Assembly (NCBI GenBank): GCA_008921705.1
Contig: VFFE01007606.1
Coordinates: 28,963 to 92,962 of the forward strand
Length of the DNA stretch: 64,000 bases
Reading direction: 5' to 3'
Source of the DNA: Burhinus oedicnemus
Taxonomy: Eukaryota > Chordata > Aves > Charadriiformes > Burhinidae
The position numbers and the translations under genes are program-made. Of the stretch, positions 27,713 to 40,200 are shown piece after piece (the first letter of the stretch is position 1; the number at the start of each line of letters is the position of its first letter). The notes beneath the pieces were generated by a model. The model had not been told where the DNA came from. It saw only the letters and a list, made by a program, of their open reading frames with translations, and made no database searches.

Positions 27713-27882
27713 CATGCCATTCTCTATCAACAAGAAAACAATCACTTGCACCCAATGGCAGAAAGTCTATCGTTAAAATATGTTTCTGGAGATGAGCCAA
27801 GAAAAGTGAAGGCACTTTCAGTCTGGAGAGGAGCCACAATCTTTAACACTTAAAAAGTGGGTATTTATTATATTAAATGTTC

Positions 27883-27938
27883 TAAAAACAAACAAACAAA
27901 AAAACCAACCCACAAAAATACCCACCCCAAAAAAATTC
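27883..27938 (+). repeat. A/C-rich simple sequence
   Basis: ACAAACAAACAAA units pass into CCCACAAAAATACCCACCCC. This tract is similar in kind to the one 200 bases to the left. Confidence 0.8.
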
Positions 27939-28829
27939 AACAGTCAAGTCAGGACTTTTCAAGTTCACACGTCAAGAGGATAAAGTTTACATAAAATATT
28001 CTCTAAGAAAGCATAGTTCTTATGGTGTAAATGAAAGGAGATGAGCCATCTGCTGTGTCTATAAATCAGCTTTTAAATTATAAGAGAACGTTCTATCAGA
28101 GGCCTCAGGAATACACACAAAATGTGGAATTATTCTGAAAGATGTAAAGGCGTGCTTTTGTTCTGAAATTATCACATAACTGTTGCTCAGACAACACTCT
28201 CATCAGGTATTCTTCACTAAGAAGCATCTATCTCTTGCCTTCTCTTACGTTTAAACTACTCTAAAGCTGCAATTAGGGTTTCTTTATTAGCATCATCATA
28301 GCTGCTTCCCCTCTTTCACTGACATCTCCTTCAACATCATAGCTTCCAAAGCAATAGCCTTTCTCCCCCCATCACAGACCACGGTGAAGTCAGCTAGGAA
28401 AAAAAGAAGGTACAAGCCTTAGCAGACCAAAGCATCCTTTAGCATGGAAAGCATAACTGATGTGCTGGGTGTTGCTTTTACCATAAACAGTGCTGCTGCT
28501 TTGTTCTAGCTTTTTAATATTTTATTTGGTTTTTGTGTTCTCCGTTTTATGCTGATTTAACAGTCCAATTCCAGCTGTGCAGCTCCCTAGGCACTCTATG
28601 CATTCATAATTATTATTATTGGATAAACATGTATTTGAGTGGGGCAACAGATGATATGCAGATAATTTTTCTTTGCTTATTCCCATCTATTCCCCTTAAA
28701 AAAACCGCTTTATTCTCCCCTCCCACAGCTGAGAAAGCCTGCGTGAATGTGTCAGAGAGGCGATAGCTACAGAATCACAGATAGCAGTCTGGCATCTTAC
28801 AATGGTTGAGATCAAGAATGTATGCAGCG

Positions 28830-29480
28830 ATAGTGATTAGAGGGCGTGGCTGAGCCAGATGCAGAGCCGGCTACAGGGAAGAACTGTGATGGAAATGGAA
28901 AGACAACCCCCGCTTACTCGTTACATATATACTTTAATAAGCAGTAATATAATTTTTTGTAATTATAATAAAGAGAAGCTATATAGTAGTGCTTATGACA
29001 TGGGAGAGCTGTGTATCGTTAAGAATGGGTGTTGTGCTGATGTTAAACAGGTAGCTTGATTTGGCAACAGACTTGAGCACACTGGTGGCAATGGTCCGCC
29101 ATGACGGGAGCTGGAATTGAGCCACAATAAGATAGCAAACAGGGTTACCGCAGAAGTAATTGCTTAAGGAGATAAGGAATCATCAGTATAGGAATGAGGC
29201 AATGAGGAGTTACAGTAGTTAAGGACAACACTGAAGCAAGGGGTGAAAAGAAGCTGTTCAGTGAGGTCTGTAAGAGCAGCGATGGAACGAGTACATTGCG
29301 AAGACACAGAAATGGGTACAGGAGCTACCCCAAGAGAGCAGGGAGCTGGACAGAGAGAGAGCTTTACCGAGATAACAACAGCAGCGATTGGGAAGTAGTG
29401 ACAAAACAATGAGCTGAGAAGGGGCTGCAAGAAGTAAAGGCAATGACACTTTTGAGGTGAAGATAGCAGGGACAACCAGT
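28830..29480 (+). other. Purine-rich shoulder of the CpG island
   Basis: From about 28,840 the base composition changes: the + strand becomes rich in A and G, most clearly at 29,160-29,480, where a counted line (29,281-29,340) is about three-quarters purine. The reverse strand therefore lacks stop codons and gives a 201-codon open frame (29,164-29,769) rich in Ser, Pro, Leu and Cys, with no domain. The block has no recognised repeat. It may be unique intron DNA next to the promoter or an unrecognised old transposon. Confidence 0.4.
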
Positions 29481-29891
29481 GTGGGTGCTTTAGGCCACGA
29501 TGCTTGCAAAGGCGGGGGGCGCATATGCGGTTGATGAGCGGTAGGACAGGACAGGGAGGAACACTGACATAACCAGGAGTGGGCGCGGAAGGCTCTAGGG
29601 AACGCTTCCCAGTGAGCGCGGAGAAAGACAGCGCAGAGCCAGGGCCTTGAGGCGACGAGGCTCGCTGAAGGATGGCAACAAGAACGCGGCACGTCGGGGC
29701 GGAGAGCACGGTCTCGCTGGCGGAGGGGGCGGTGTCAGCACAGGCGTGGCCGTAACCGCACCCAACCAACCTGCCGTCTCCCGGGGCGAGCGGCCCGGGG
29801 CACCGCGCCGCTACGGACGCTGGCGACCCAAGCGGCTAACGGCCGCTCCCGCTCGGCGCCGCCCACTCCCGATTAGCCGCCGCCGCTACCC

Positions 29892-30772
29892 NNNNNNNNN
29901 NNNNNNNNNNNNNNNNNNNNNNNNNNNNNNNNNNNNNNNNNNNNNNNNNNNNNNNNNNNNNNNNNNNNNNNNNNNNNNNNNNNNNNNNNNNNNNNNNNNN
30001 NNNNNNNNNNNNNNNNNNNNNNNNNNNNNNNNNNNNNNNNNNNNNNNNNNNNNNNNNNNNNNNNNNNNNNNNNNNNNNNNNNNNNNNNNNNNNNNNNNNN
30101 NNNNNNNNNNNNNNNNNNNNNNNNNNNNNNNNNNNNNNNNNNNNNNNNNNNNNNNNNNNNNNNNNNNNNNNNNNNNNNNNNNNNNNNNNNNNNNNNNNNN
30201 NNNNNNNNNNNNNNNNNNNNNNNNNNNNNNNNNNNNNNNNNNNNNNNNNNNNNNNNNNNNNNNNNNNNNNNNNNNNNNNNNNNNNNNNNNNNNNNNNNNN
30301 NNNNNNNNNNNNNNNNNNNNNNNNNNNNNNNNNNNNNNNNNNNNNNNNNNNNNNNNNNNNNNNNNNNNNNNNNNNNNNNNNNNNNNNNNNNNNNNNNNNN
30401 NNNNNNNNNNNNNNNNNNNNNNNNNNNNNNNNNNNNNNNNNNNNNNNNNNNNNNNNNNNNNNNNNNNNNNNNNNNNNNNNNNNNNNNNNNNNNNNNNNNN
30501 NNNNNNNNNNNNNNNNNNNNNNNNNNNNNNNNNNNNNNNNNNNNNNNNNNNNNNNNNNNNNNNNNNNNNNNNNNNNNNNNNNNNNNNNNNNNNNNNNNNN
30601 NNNNNNNNNNNNNNNNNNNNNNNNNNNNNNNNNNNNNNNNNNNNNNNNNNNNNNNNNNNNNNNNNNNNNNNNNNNNNNNNNNNNNNNNNNNNNNNNNNNN
30701 NNNNNNNNNNNNNNNNNNNNNNNNNNNNNNNNNNNNNNNNNNNNNNNNNNNNNNNNNNNNNNNNNNNNNNNN
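29892..30772. other. Assembly gap (881 N)
   Basis: An unbroken run of 881 N lies in the middle of the CpG island. Very GC-rich DNA is often missing from avian assemblies. The gap begins only 38 bases past the candidate splice donor. It may hide more promoter sequence, an alternative first exon or part of intron 1. Its true length is unknown if the gap size was estimated. Open frames that run through it are artefacts of translating N. Confidence 0.99.
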
Positions 30773-30811
30773 GCCCCGGGCAGCGCCCCACCGCCCCGGC
30801 CCCGCGCGTAC

Positions 30812-30863
30812 CTGCGGCTCCAAGCAAAAACAACGTCCAGGGCAGCACGGTGGCTAGCAGCAT
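30812..30863 (-). CDS. Candidate first coding exon: signal peptide of an unidentified secreted or membrane protein
   Basis: Read on the - strand, an ATG at 30,863 opens 17 codons, MLLATVLPWTLFLLGAA, followed by one base and a consensus donor (CAG at the exon end, then GTACGC) at 30,811. The peptide is almost wholly hydrophobic and ends in small residues (Gly-Ala-Ala), as a signal peptide does near its cleavage site, although it lacks the usual basic residue at its start. The intron would be phase 1, which is typical of genes where a signal-peptide exon precedes immunoglobulin, CUB, EGF or similar modules. The start has G at -3, an adequate Kozak context. It lies in the CpG island, about 80 bases after a TATA-like sequence. 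A 100-codon frame starting at 31,156 on the same strand overlaps the ATG in another frame and would be an upstream ORF if transcription begins far enough upstream. No downstream exon is recognised in the 30 kb to the left, so intron 1 would be long. The gene cannot be named from 17 codons. Confidence 0.5.
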
Positions 30864-30954
30864 CGCAGCCAGCTGGGGGAGAGAGAGCCGCTCGTGAAAT
30901 ACCCTTTTCCTGCAGTTCGGAAGAAAAGCAGCCCGCTTCCTTTATGTATATAGA

Positions 30955-30982
30955 TTTTTTTTTTTCCTTTTTTTTTCCCCCC
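30955..30982 (+). repeat. T/C-rich tract in the promoter
   Basis: Two T runs separated by CC are followed by CCCCCC. On the - strand this is a GGGGGG-A(n) tract just upstream of the TATA-like sequence. It is probably a nucleosome-excluding poly(dA:dT) element or simply slippage-prone 5' untranslated sequence. Confidence 0.7.
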
Positions 30983-33900
30983 GCGTCTTCCTTCGCCGCT
31001 CCTCCCCGCTGCCGGCCGCGCTCCGGCTCCGTTACCGCGCGTACTCCTGCACCGCCTTCTGCCGGCTGCGCCCCGACGCCGCCGCGCTGACTGACAGACG
31101 GCCTCAGCACCGCGGCCCGGATCCCTGCGCCGCCGGCCTCGCTTGGCGGCTGGCACCGCCGTGTTCTTCCACCCGCGCCCGCCTCAAATAGTACAGCGCA
31201 GCCCGCGCAGAGGGGTACTGGAGGCGCGGAGGGGCGCTCCCGGCCGCCTGCGAAACGCGGAGGGGATCGCGGAGCCGACCCCGTGCCCGGAGGAGCCGCC
31301 CGGGGCTCGGGCGCGTTCAGCCCCGGGGCAGGGCGGTGGCCCCTTCGGGGCGAGTTTATTGCCAAAAATGAAATTACCGAATGAACCGGCGGGCGGGAAT
31401 TGCGGAAAGGGATTTCCTTGCCGGTTTGGCCGGCGCCTGCCCGAAGGCGTACCTGCGGGAAGGCAGGTGGGAAACGAAGGGAGCAAGGTGTGCGTGTGGG
31501 GGGAAGAGCATTTCGTCAATTCCCTACACTTCAGGTGGGCTCGTCTTCCACTTCTGCAGGAGAGGGCCAGGGCTTGCTCAGAAACCACAGGGCACGCTTA
31601 GCAGGAGCCCCAGAGCCAGGAGTTTCTACAGGCACCACTTTGCCATGGGGGGTGGGGGGAAACTGTGGGTGAAGAGATGCTCCATGGAGACCCAGCTCTG
31701 AAGGAAGGCGGTTGCCCACATTTTGACCCATTTCTGCCAGGCCTCCCTTCACATGGCTCCACACTGACCCTCCAACCACCCCCCCACTCACACGGGTGGG
31801 ATGTCAAAGCTGTTCTAATGCATTACATGTTTGCTTGTGTGTATATACAGAATATCTTGTCATTCAACTTCTTGTCTACACCAACACCCACGGCAGCAAC
31901 CCTTCTTCCTTCAGGATCCAAGAGGCGGTGGACACTTGGGCATGGTACCAAGGATAATGTGGATTCAGTACTGGGTGCACAGAAAAATGGTGACAAGACA
32001 GATTTGAACTAGATTTACGTTACCATTGTGAAAGCCTGTCTTTTTCAGATTATCACCTCTTCATAGTGCTCCTCCAGCACCTGCCCAAACTAGGGGAACC
32101 CTCATCACCTAGAGCCCTCATCACCTGAGCACAGTACTTACTTGCTTTGGGATCTGTGAACAAGGGGATCCGTGCTTTAAGGGAGAGAAAGTTCTTCAGA
32201 AAAAAAATAAAAAATCAAATTTAAGCATTTGTTTTATTCAGATGTAGCCTACTGTCTGTGTTTTCATTTCATTAGTATTAGAGAAAAGCACTTCAACTTA
32301 TGTAGACCTTTGTCATAACACGCAAAATAATTTTGCTTAGTTGGCTAATTGTAGTTGCTATTTTAAAATGAAATTTGAAATACCTAGAGTAGTTGTGAAC
32401 ACGTAAGGACTTCTAATGACACAGAGACTTGATTAGCAGAAAACTGGCAAGTAAAAACCATTTAGGCAGAAGATAGCTTGCTTAGATAAAGAAACAATAC
32501 CCTTTGAATAAAATTTGACATCAGTATTTCAATAATATTTTAATATAGTAAATCCATTCCAGTGTTTTGCTGTTAGCGGTCTAAAAGATCATTCCAGGCT
32601 AGATCATATTCTTTTATTTTATCCTTTTCTGTTTGAGAAATCCCTTCCCCCTTTCCATTTTATAAAAATCCTCCTCTAAAAGAAACAACAAAATTACTTA
32701 TTGCACTGTGAATTGAAAACATGCCTTCTCTGCTCCTTTGGTCTGCCTAGCCCATGGCTCATATTGGATTGATTATCTGCAGAGAGCAACCTTGCTCAAC
32801 CATGCCATGTGCTATTACTCCACTCCTCCTTGCTCTCCCAGTTCACACCAATCCCCACTATCCTGCAGACTTGCATTCTTGGATTCTGGCTGCCTCCCCC
32901 TCCCTTAATATAAGGTCACTCATCCAGGGAGATGCCAATATTAATTTAAAGTTTTTCAGGTCATACAGATGCTCAGCTCAGACCATTTTGGAGTAGAAAG
33001 CCAACCTCTGACTAAGAATATTTGAGATAAAAACCCTCAGAAGAAACAGTATCCTTTATGCTGAAAATAGCAAACCAATTTCTGGATACATATTAGATAC
33101 TTTTCCTCTTATCAGAAAGAATACACTGAGTTTACATCGATTATCACACAACTTCAGCAGATTAAATCAACTAGTGGCTGTAGAGGAGAGAGGCAGGATC
33201 TCTATCATCCATCAAACTAGAACATCTTGCAAGACTCCCACCTTGTTTCTCCATCCTTTCAACTGCTGGTTGACAAATGTGGATAAACACAGTGGCAAGC
33301 CATCTGCTTCTCCTTGGGTGTCCCCTCCTCTCTGTCATCAACTTTCTCAATGAGCTTGCCCCATAAAAAGTAACCCCAAAGGATAAAAAAACACCCCATG
33401 GTCTTGTGAGATGTGGTCTTTTTTTTATACCAGCTCCACCAGCTGGATTTCTGGCACTGGGGAATTTCCAAGTCTCTACCCTGAGCAGTTAGATAAACTC
33501 TTTTGCATTCAGCCAGATTAGTGCCCAATCATTTCCTACAGAGAAAAGCCTGAGTTGTCACACTGTTATTAGTACTGTCAGAAATAGTTTGTAGAATTAG
33601 TTCTAGTTCCCAGAGGCCTTACACAAGTGTCTGTTTCTTCCCATTCACTACAAAGAACATCTAGATAGACAGTTACCTTGTAAAAATTACATTTATAGCA
33701 TTCATAATAAGAGATTGTGGGAGCACACAGGTCATTATATATTGAATGAGGAAGCTATAACACTAACTTATAAGATGCAACTCCATTTTTATAAACTGCG
33801 ACTGAGATTTTTCTATGAAATCTCGGTCATCATCTCTACAAAAATCAGGAAAACAGCAAAATACAAATACCACTGTTTTGCAAGTATGTGTTGAACTATA

Positions 33901-34221
33901 GTCTTGTACAGAACATTAAATCAATTAAGACAGCTCTTTTCCCCAAAAGCTGACATTGCATAAAATTGGAACAGAAAGATACGTGAAGAAAGGCTGTTAC
34001 ATACAACAAATAGCATGAATTATTATATACTGTGAGTGAGTAGTTGTTTGCATTAGAGATATCTAGTATATCTTTATTCCTATTAAGCAATACCTTAATC
34101 CATGACATAGCAGTATTAATTCTCAGGGTAAGTAAAGGGAAGTACTCACGTGGAAGTCAGCAATGTAAGAAACATCCCAACCCCTCTCCAACTCAGGAAC
34201 AGGGCAGAATACAGGAGAAGC

Positions 34222-34231
34222 AGGGGGCACC
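34222..34231 (+). promoter_or_regulatory. CTCF-like core motif
   Basis: AGGGGGCACC fits the AGRKGGCRSY core, and the two bases before it (GC) also fit. The upstream CCA half is absent, so this is a weak candidate. It is in the opposite orientation to the motif at 16.7 kb. Confidence 0.2.
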
Positions 34232-37200
34232 ATTTGATTTGTAGCAGACTAAACCAGCAGCAATGGTATCTACCAAATTAATGCTACTTCTCCTATGCAA
34301 ATATGAGAACACATGAACTAGAGTTTTAACTATACAGGCATTTCACAGAGTAGGTGCAACTTCAGCATCATAGAAAGATTGCAAAATAACCCTCTCTATA
34401 GCCAGCGCTCCCCTTTTCCTGACGTAACTGTTCACTGGTTGGTATTCGAGGCAGGATTATTACAGGATGCACTGGAAATTCTCTATGACATTAAAGCATC
34501 GTGTGGGGTCAAGAGAGGACTTCAGCTGTCAAACTAAAGAAATAACGTAACAGTTATGCTTTGTAGTCGGTCTGAGAAGAAAAGTTTACAATCCAAAACT
34601 GCTACTGAGGTCAAATCCCAAGATTCAAACCTGATGCAACAGGACAGTAATAACCGTTGCTATAATGACAGATGTTGTATGTTGCTGATCATTGAAAAGC
34701 AATAGAAATCATTTTCATGCTAGCATCATTAAGGAGAGGTAGTCTGCAAAGAATTACTTGGGATTTTCTGTAGGAACCATTAAACCCAGATTTATAAACC
34801 ACAAAGTGGACTTACCACTTATTTGTAGGCGACAGAATATAGGCATACATTAGTGGCACACTGAGAGAATGCACTTCAATAGTCTCTCTGGTCAAAGTGT
34901 TATTCTATTCTGTATAGCTATTTATTATGATGGATAACAACACTATGCAAAATGCACCTCAAATCAATATTCTTCTTCACAGATAGGCAATAGAAGTAGA
35001 GGTAGTCCCTTAAACTATCCCTCTGTCACAGATTATTTTGTAAGGAAGTCTTCATAGAGAAAATAAGATATTACTATCTCCCCTTCCTCCTTTAGGCAAT
35101 ATGGCTTACAAAACTAACTATTAAGGCTCTTCTGGTGATGTCATAAACCACAAAAATGAAGATGACATCATCAGAATTTGAGAGAAAATAACAATGCAGG
35201 AATTTAGAATCTTGGCATTAAAAATCTATGTGTTTTATCTCCATACCTGGAACAAACTCCAGTGTTGATCTCAGCATTTGTCCTGCTCTGGGATTTTGAT
35301 TGCCATACCTGTGCAAATAGGTAATTGTTCCATGCTAAGAAAATATGCACGTGGCTGCTGTTAACCTATTAACGAAAATATCCAGGGAAAGAAACTTCAT
35401 GAAGATAGTCTGTCAGTCTGACTCACAATGGAAATGTCATCAACAGTCTAATGGCATTCCTAGAAGTTACCTGGCAGTTACTTCCCATGTAGTTTTCGAA
35501 ATCAAAGAAATCCTCCATCTTTGAAATTAAATTTCAAGTTTTAATGTGTATGCTTCAATGAATAAAATCATTACACTTAACAGTGTGCAGTAAATGTCTT
35601 ATTTTAATCTTTTTAATCTATCCAGTCAACTCTGATGTTTCAGTTCAGAAGAGAAAAAGACTCTCAGCTGATCAGAATCACAGAAAATAAGGGGGCTGGT
35701 AAAGAGTCCATCAGGATGAATTGCCTGTTCATTCTCACTCTTCCCATGGTATCACTAGTATTTGTTTTAATTTGAAGCATTCTGATTAGCCAAGGCATTT
35801 AAAGAACATCCATCACCCTCTAAATAATAGCATAACCATCACAAATACCTAGCTATTTTAAAAGAACAGCTGTTCTAGTTCTGCTGTTATTTATACTAAT
35901 GTTAATTAGAAGACTCACCATCGTATTATGTGGAGAAATACATGTGTAAAATCAGAATATGCAAAATTAAAATAGAAGAGACTAAAACATTAGGGTGTCT
36001 CTGGCTAAACGTTTGGAGCAAGCAATAAATGAAATCTTAATTGGAAAAATCCATCCCTTAATCTGTTTTTATTTTAAGAAGTATAAATATGCCTGGAAGG
36101 AATGTTCAAGCACATATGAAAGTTACAAGAAACTGCACTATCAACACTTCACATTTAGACCCAAGCTAAACAGATTTTTTTTATTCCCCTAAAAACAGAT
36201 CTAAAGCATAAATGACCAGTGGACTCTACTTAGCAACTTAATGAAGGTTTCCCCATCCCCCAACAGTAAGCAAGTTATCCAAGAGACAGCATAAAAGGGT
36301 CTTTTACAACCCATTGCTCCTCCTCTTCCTTACCACAAGAGTGGTACCTGCTCCTTTTGGAAGAGGGCAGAGGTAGCTCCTTTCAAGTCAAGGCTCCAGA
36401 AGATGAATCTTGCCAGTATTTCCGTTTCTGCAGAAGAAAATTGTACAAGTAGGTGACGCAGTAGAGAGAATACTACAATGGGTGGAGGCAGGTGCAAGTT
36501 ATAAATAAACTGTCTTCATCAGAGGGTGAAAGTAAAAGCACAGAGAATAAACAGAGATTTTAAAATATTGTAGTGTAAAGGAAATACAACATTAAAGAAG
36601 CAATAGCCCTGCAAACAGTTTTCATAGTGTTTCATAACTGGCACACGGTGCATATTTTCTGTATTTTGGAGAAGACCCATCTGCACTGTAGCCTGAGAAG
36701 ATTGCCAATTGCTGAGGATTTTTCCCCTTAGAAGACTTAGTGCTAAGAAGCTTCATACTCAAAATCCCCTCCATCCGGCCAGAAAGAGGGTCTTCAGCGT
36801 CCTACTAGGAGTCTTCACTGTTCCCCTCCGTTTCTATCACTTACACCCTACTCTTAAACAGTAATCAGGAGGCTTTGTCCTCTGCTGTCCCACAAACTGT
36901 CCAGTTGCGTCACCAGCTAAAGAATTGCAACCACCTCTGAAGTCAAGTTCTCTGAAACAACTGAAGCAGTACTGCGCTTTAAACTTTCCTCTAGCTGAAA
37001 GGTGACTAAATAGGATTATGCTGATTGCATAGAAAAATCCCACAGGTAGACAGTCACTCAAACGGAAAAAGGAAGAATTCCATTTTAAAATCAGCCCAGA
37101 GCATAGTTTAAGGCAACATGCAGCATTTTCTCCTGCCTTTCAGGGTTACCTTCTGTTTCCTCAACATTTTCAGTTGCAACCAGATTTAAGGCACAGACAA

Positions 37201-40200
37201 ATAAGGATAGTAATAGAATCTCAGTCTCTGATTTTGTGTTATCTCAGCCTCACATTTCTCTAAAAATACCGTAGAGAGGACAAAACTATGAGGAAAGTAG
37301 TGTTTCTATTTTTGCATAATGGTCTTAAGATGGTGCTGAAATGCAGTGAGAAAGAAAAGATCCTAAAAAATTCTTGCTGTTGAAGCAAAATCATTGTTCT
37401 TGAACTGAATATATCCTCTGCTTTATCACCAAGACTGAATCTAGGCTCTGGGATACATAATATCCTGGAACCAGACCAGATTGTTTTGAGGCAAACTACC
37501 CAGGCACATCTGGGTAGTTGCCTCATTCGGGATGTTAAAGTTCAGCTGTAAAATCTTTTGGCACCACATTAGTATTTTAATCTTTGCCATAACCAGTCTG
37601 GTAGCATACATAGGGGCCAAATTCACTTGTGAGAATCGCCAAGTGATGCCAATGCAGCTGTTGCCCATTCAATCCAGATTATGATTTTTCAAAGGTTTGT
37701 CTGATAAATCTTTCCTTGATTTTTGAAGTCTGTTTTTATCACTGCTGTTCTGGTACTGTAAATCTGCAATCCAAATTAATGTAATAGTAAATAATCTCCA
37801 GAACACTAAATGGTAGAATGTAGACTGGCACTTCATGCCTTTGCAGGGCATTGACTCTTATATACAGCATTTCACATTAATAGACGCGGCAGTTTGTATC
37901 TACACGTATAGGGAAAAGGTCTTAGGCTAGCATAAATGCTAATCAAGCCATCAAAATAGGATTAGGGCGATGTCTTGGATGCGTGGTATTAGCTTTCTTC
38001 ACAGAAGGAACTTTCATCTCTTAACAAGGTAGCTATTAGGTAACACATAAATGGCTCTGTGCCTATGGTGATAACATGAGCAATACCAGATGAGGTAAGA
38101 CTATGCATTTCTTTTGCAGATGTCTACCATCTGCACAGCAGCACCAGCTTTTTTTGGAGAAGGACTGTGCTCATTATGGGAGGGGAAAAAAACAGAGAAC
38201 CCTTGCTAACAATCAGGATCCTCTCAGAAAATTTTTGAGATCCCAGTCAGGTAGGACAATCAGGGAAAGACTGCATTCGGCAGTCAGTTTGTCCCTAGGG
38301 TATATAACCTACTTTGACAAATCTCATGAAGATAAACATATCATTACACCTAAATACAACTCACATTGTGTAGATTTCACTGCACTCCATTAGCAGTATT
38401 GGCAATATAGTGTAATTCAACATCCTCCTTTCCATTATTTCATATTTCTTCTTTACTCTTGGTGAGGACAGAGAAACCAAATTTTATATTGGCAAAGTCA
38501 TTATTTTAATGGAGTGCTTAGAACCAATAATTTTTAAAAGCACAGTAAAAAACAGTTCATCCTCAGGACAGCACACAGTCTAAACAGATGAAACAAAGTC
38601 AGTCACCTTAGCTGAACATATTGAGCAATTAAATTTAGCGATGTGCCTTGTGCTTCCCTATATGAAATCTGAGGCCAATAGGAAACTGAAAACAGATCTC
38701 CTGAGCCTCAGTTTAAACCATTAACCAAAAGGCCGATATTGAAAGCAGTAGGATGGAATTAAATGCAAGAACAACAAAAGATTATTTCCCCTCCCCCTCA
38801 TCCACTTTGCAGAAAGCTCTATTACAATAACATGAGTAATTAAGAGGCTGACAGCAGAGCAATTGGAGTCTCATAAGGGAATGCACGCTCCCTGATTTCT
38901 CTGCTACCCACTACCCTTTCCTGGTCTGTGCTCACCCACTTTTGCAACTGGGATTAGTTTACAACAGTATCTGCTGCAGTCTGATCTAGATGAAAGAGGT
39001 TTTTTTGGTTTTAAGTATTTATTGGATCATCACTTTAAAGCATGACTACTTGTTTTCAGTAGCCTAGTAAGGACCATAAGCAATCTAGCCGATTTCTCTG
39101 TGAGACAATTTTCCATCATCCTTTATTTTCTTATGCACAGAGTCAAGTTTTATTGTCATTGATAGAACAATTATAACAGAGTCCACATGACATATTTGTC
39201 TATGAAAAGTAATTCCTCAGGGGGAGCAGCAGCACAGGACATACTAGCTGATGGTACCAGATCAAACTGTATTAAAGGCTATTAAATGTCATATTTCATG
39301 CAACACTTAAATCTAAACTGTGATTTTTTTTTTTTTCTTTCAAGTGTATTTAATGTTACAAAGCCTTTGGAAGTACAGTATCTTGCCCTCTTTTGCCATT
39401 TTTAGTTTTGTTTCTTATTATTCCAGTGCCATATTAGAAGGGATGTAAATCCTTTTCTTCTCAAAGCCAAGCTATCCTGTAAAGTTGTTTTCTGAATGAA
39501 AGTCATTGCCATTCTACAGGGCACACTCCCTTTCTATTTCCATTTTTTAAGCCTAAACCAGCCCCTTGGGCATCCTAACCTTCATTGGCACAAGCATTAT
39601 ATCAGAGCAAATGACTCATAATTACACTAGCAATCAATATCCACAATGTATTTCTTTCGTAGTATTTCTAAGAGTCAGATATGTCCATATAATCAGGCCG
39701 TTAAATATAGCCATTTGTAATGTGCTTAAGTTTGATATCAGCATTTACTTTATAAAAGGTAAAATGGTTATGAAAGTTGTTGCACTGGGCAAGGAAATCA
39801 CACTGTCAATTTTGCAAATTTCCATCTTATGCTTCCGACCAAGCTTCGTTTCTAAAATAATCCTACCACAAAACAGTCTTCTGATCCTGAAGACAGCCGA
39901 AAGACTATGCGCCTGGTGTCAGGTTGATATTTCCCTAGCAGTATTTGACTTTAAATGTGCATGCTTAAAGTATTAACAAATCAGCCATGTATCAGCAAAT
40001 ACTAAAGGGCTACATTTACACAATCAAAATTCCAACTAAGCCAGTGTTCTCCAGGGCACTTACCCACTTCACATAGTTCCTCTGAGTCACTCCTTATAGT
40101 TAACTGGAGACCTGTGTAAAATGAAAGAAATTGATGAAGTCTACCTGAATTTAGCGCCTGGCTTTCAAAACGTTGCAATTGCATCCCTGGTATTATACTA

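Larger units (their letters stand above)
24927..28829. other. Non-coding stretch, probable intron
   Basis: No gene is recognisable. Two A/C-rich low-complexity tracts lie at 27,653-27,712 and 27,883-27,938. They give rise to several overlapping short open frames between 27.4 and 27.8 kb that are composition artefacts. Confidence 0.5.
29480..31480. promoter_or_regulatory. CpG island promoter, broken by an assembly gap
   Basis: CpG density and GC content rise sharply from about 29,480 to 31,480, in contrast to the AT-rich DNA on both sides. GC is very high at 29,690-29,891 and 30,773-31,350. Runs of CCGCCGCCGC, GGCGGGCGGG and CGGCGCC type are frequent. Islands of this size usually mark a vertebrate promoter and first exon. 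The signal-peptide exon on the - strand at 30,863-30,812 fits this. On the - strand ATCTATATACATAAA at 30,941-30,955 is a TATA-like sequence about 80-90 bases before the ATG. It lies next to a T-rich tract (+ strand 30,955-30,982) that may be a promoter element or part of the 5' untranslated region. A divergent transcript to the right is possible but not shown. Confidence 0.8.

Noticed and set aside
27476..27839. Cluster of overlapping short frames on both strands
   Set aside because: Produced by A/C-rich simple sequence; translations are Lys/Thr/Asn/Pro or Phe/Gly/Val-rich with no domain.
29164..29769. 201-codon frame on the - strand next to the CpG island
   Set aside because: The strand is pyrimidine-rich, so stop codons are rare by composition. 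The protein is Ser/Pro/Leu/Cys-rich without a domain, and a second long frame overlaps it.
29647..31365. Very long frames of 316 to 509 codons across 29.6-31.4 kb on both strands
   Set aside because: They run through the 881-base N gap, so their length is an artefact. Only the flanking codons are real sequence.
31143..31601. 152-codon frame on the + strand in the CpG island
   Set aside because: Arg/Gly/Pro-rich translation typical of GC-rich DNA, with competing frames on the other strand. No conserved motif.
35670..35730. AGAATCACAGAAAATAAGGG resembling a reversed CR1 end
   Set aside because: The match is limited to about 12 bases plus a vague CCATCAGGATGAATTGCCTG block. Too weak to call.
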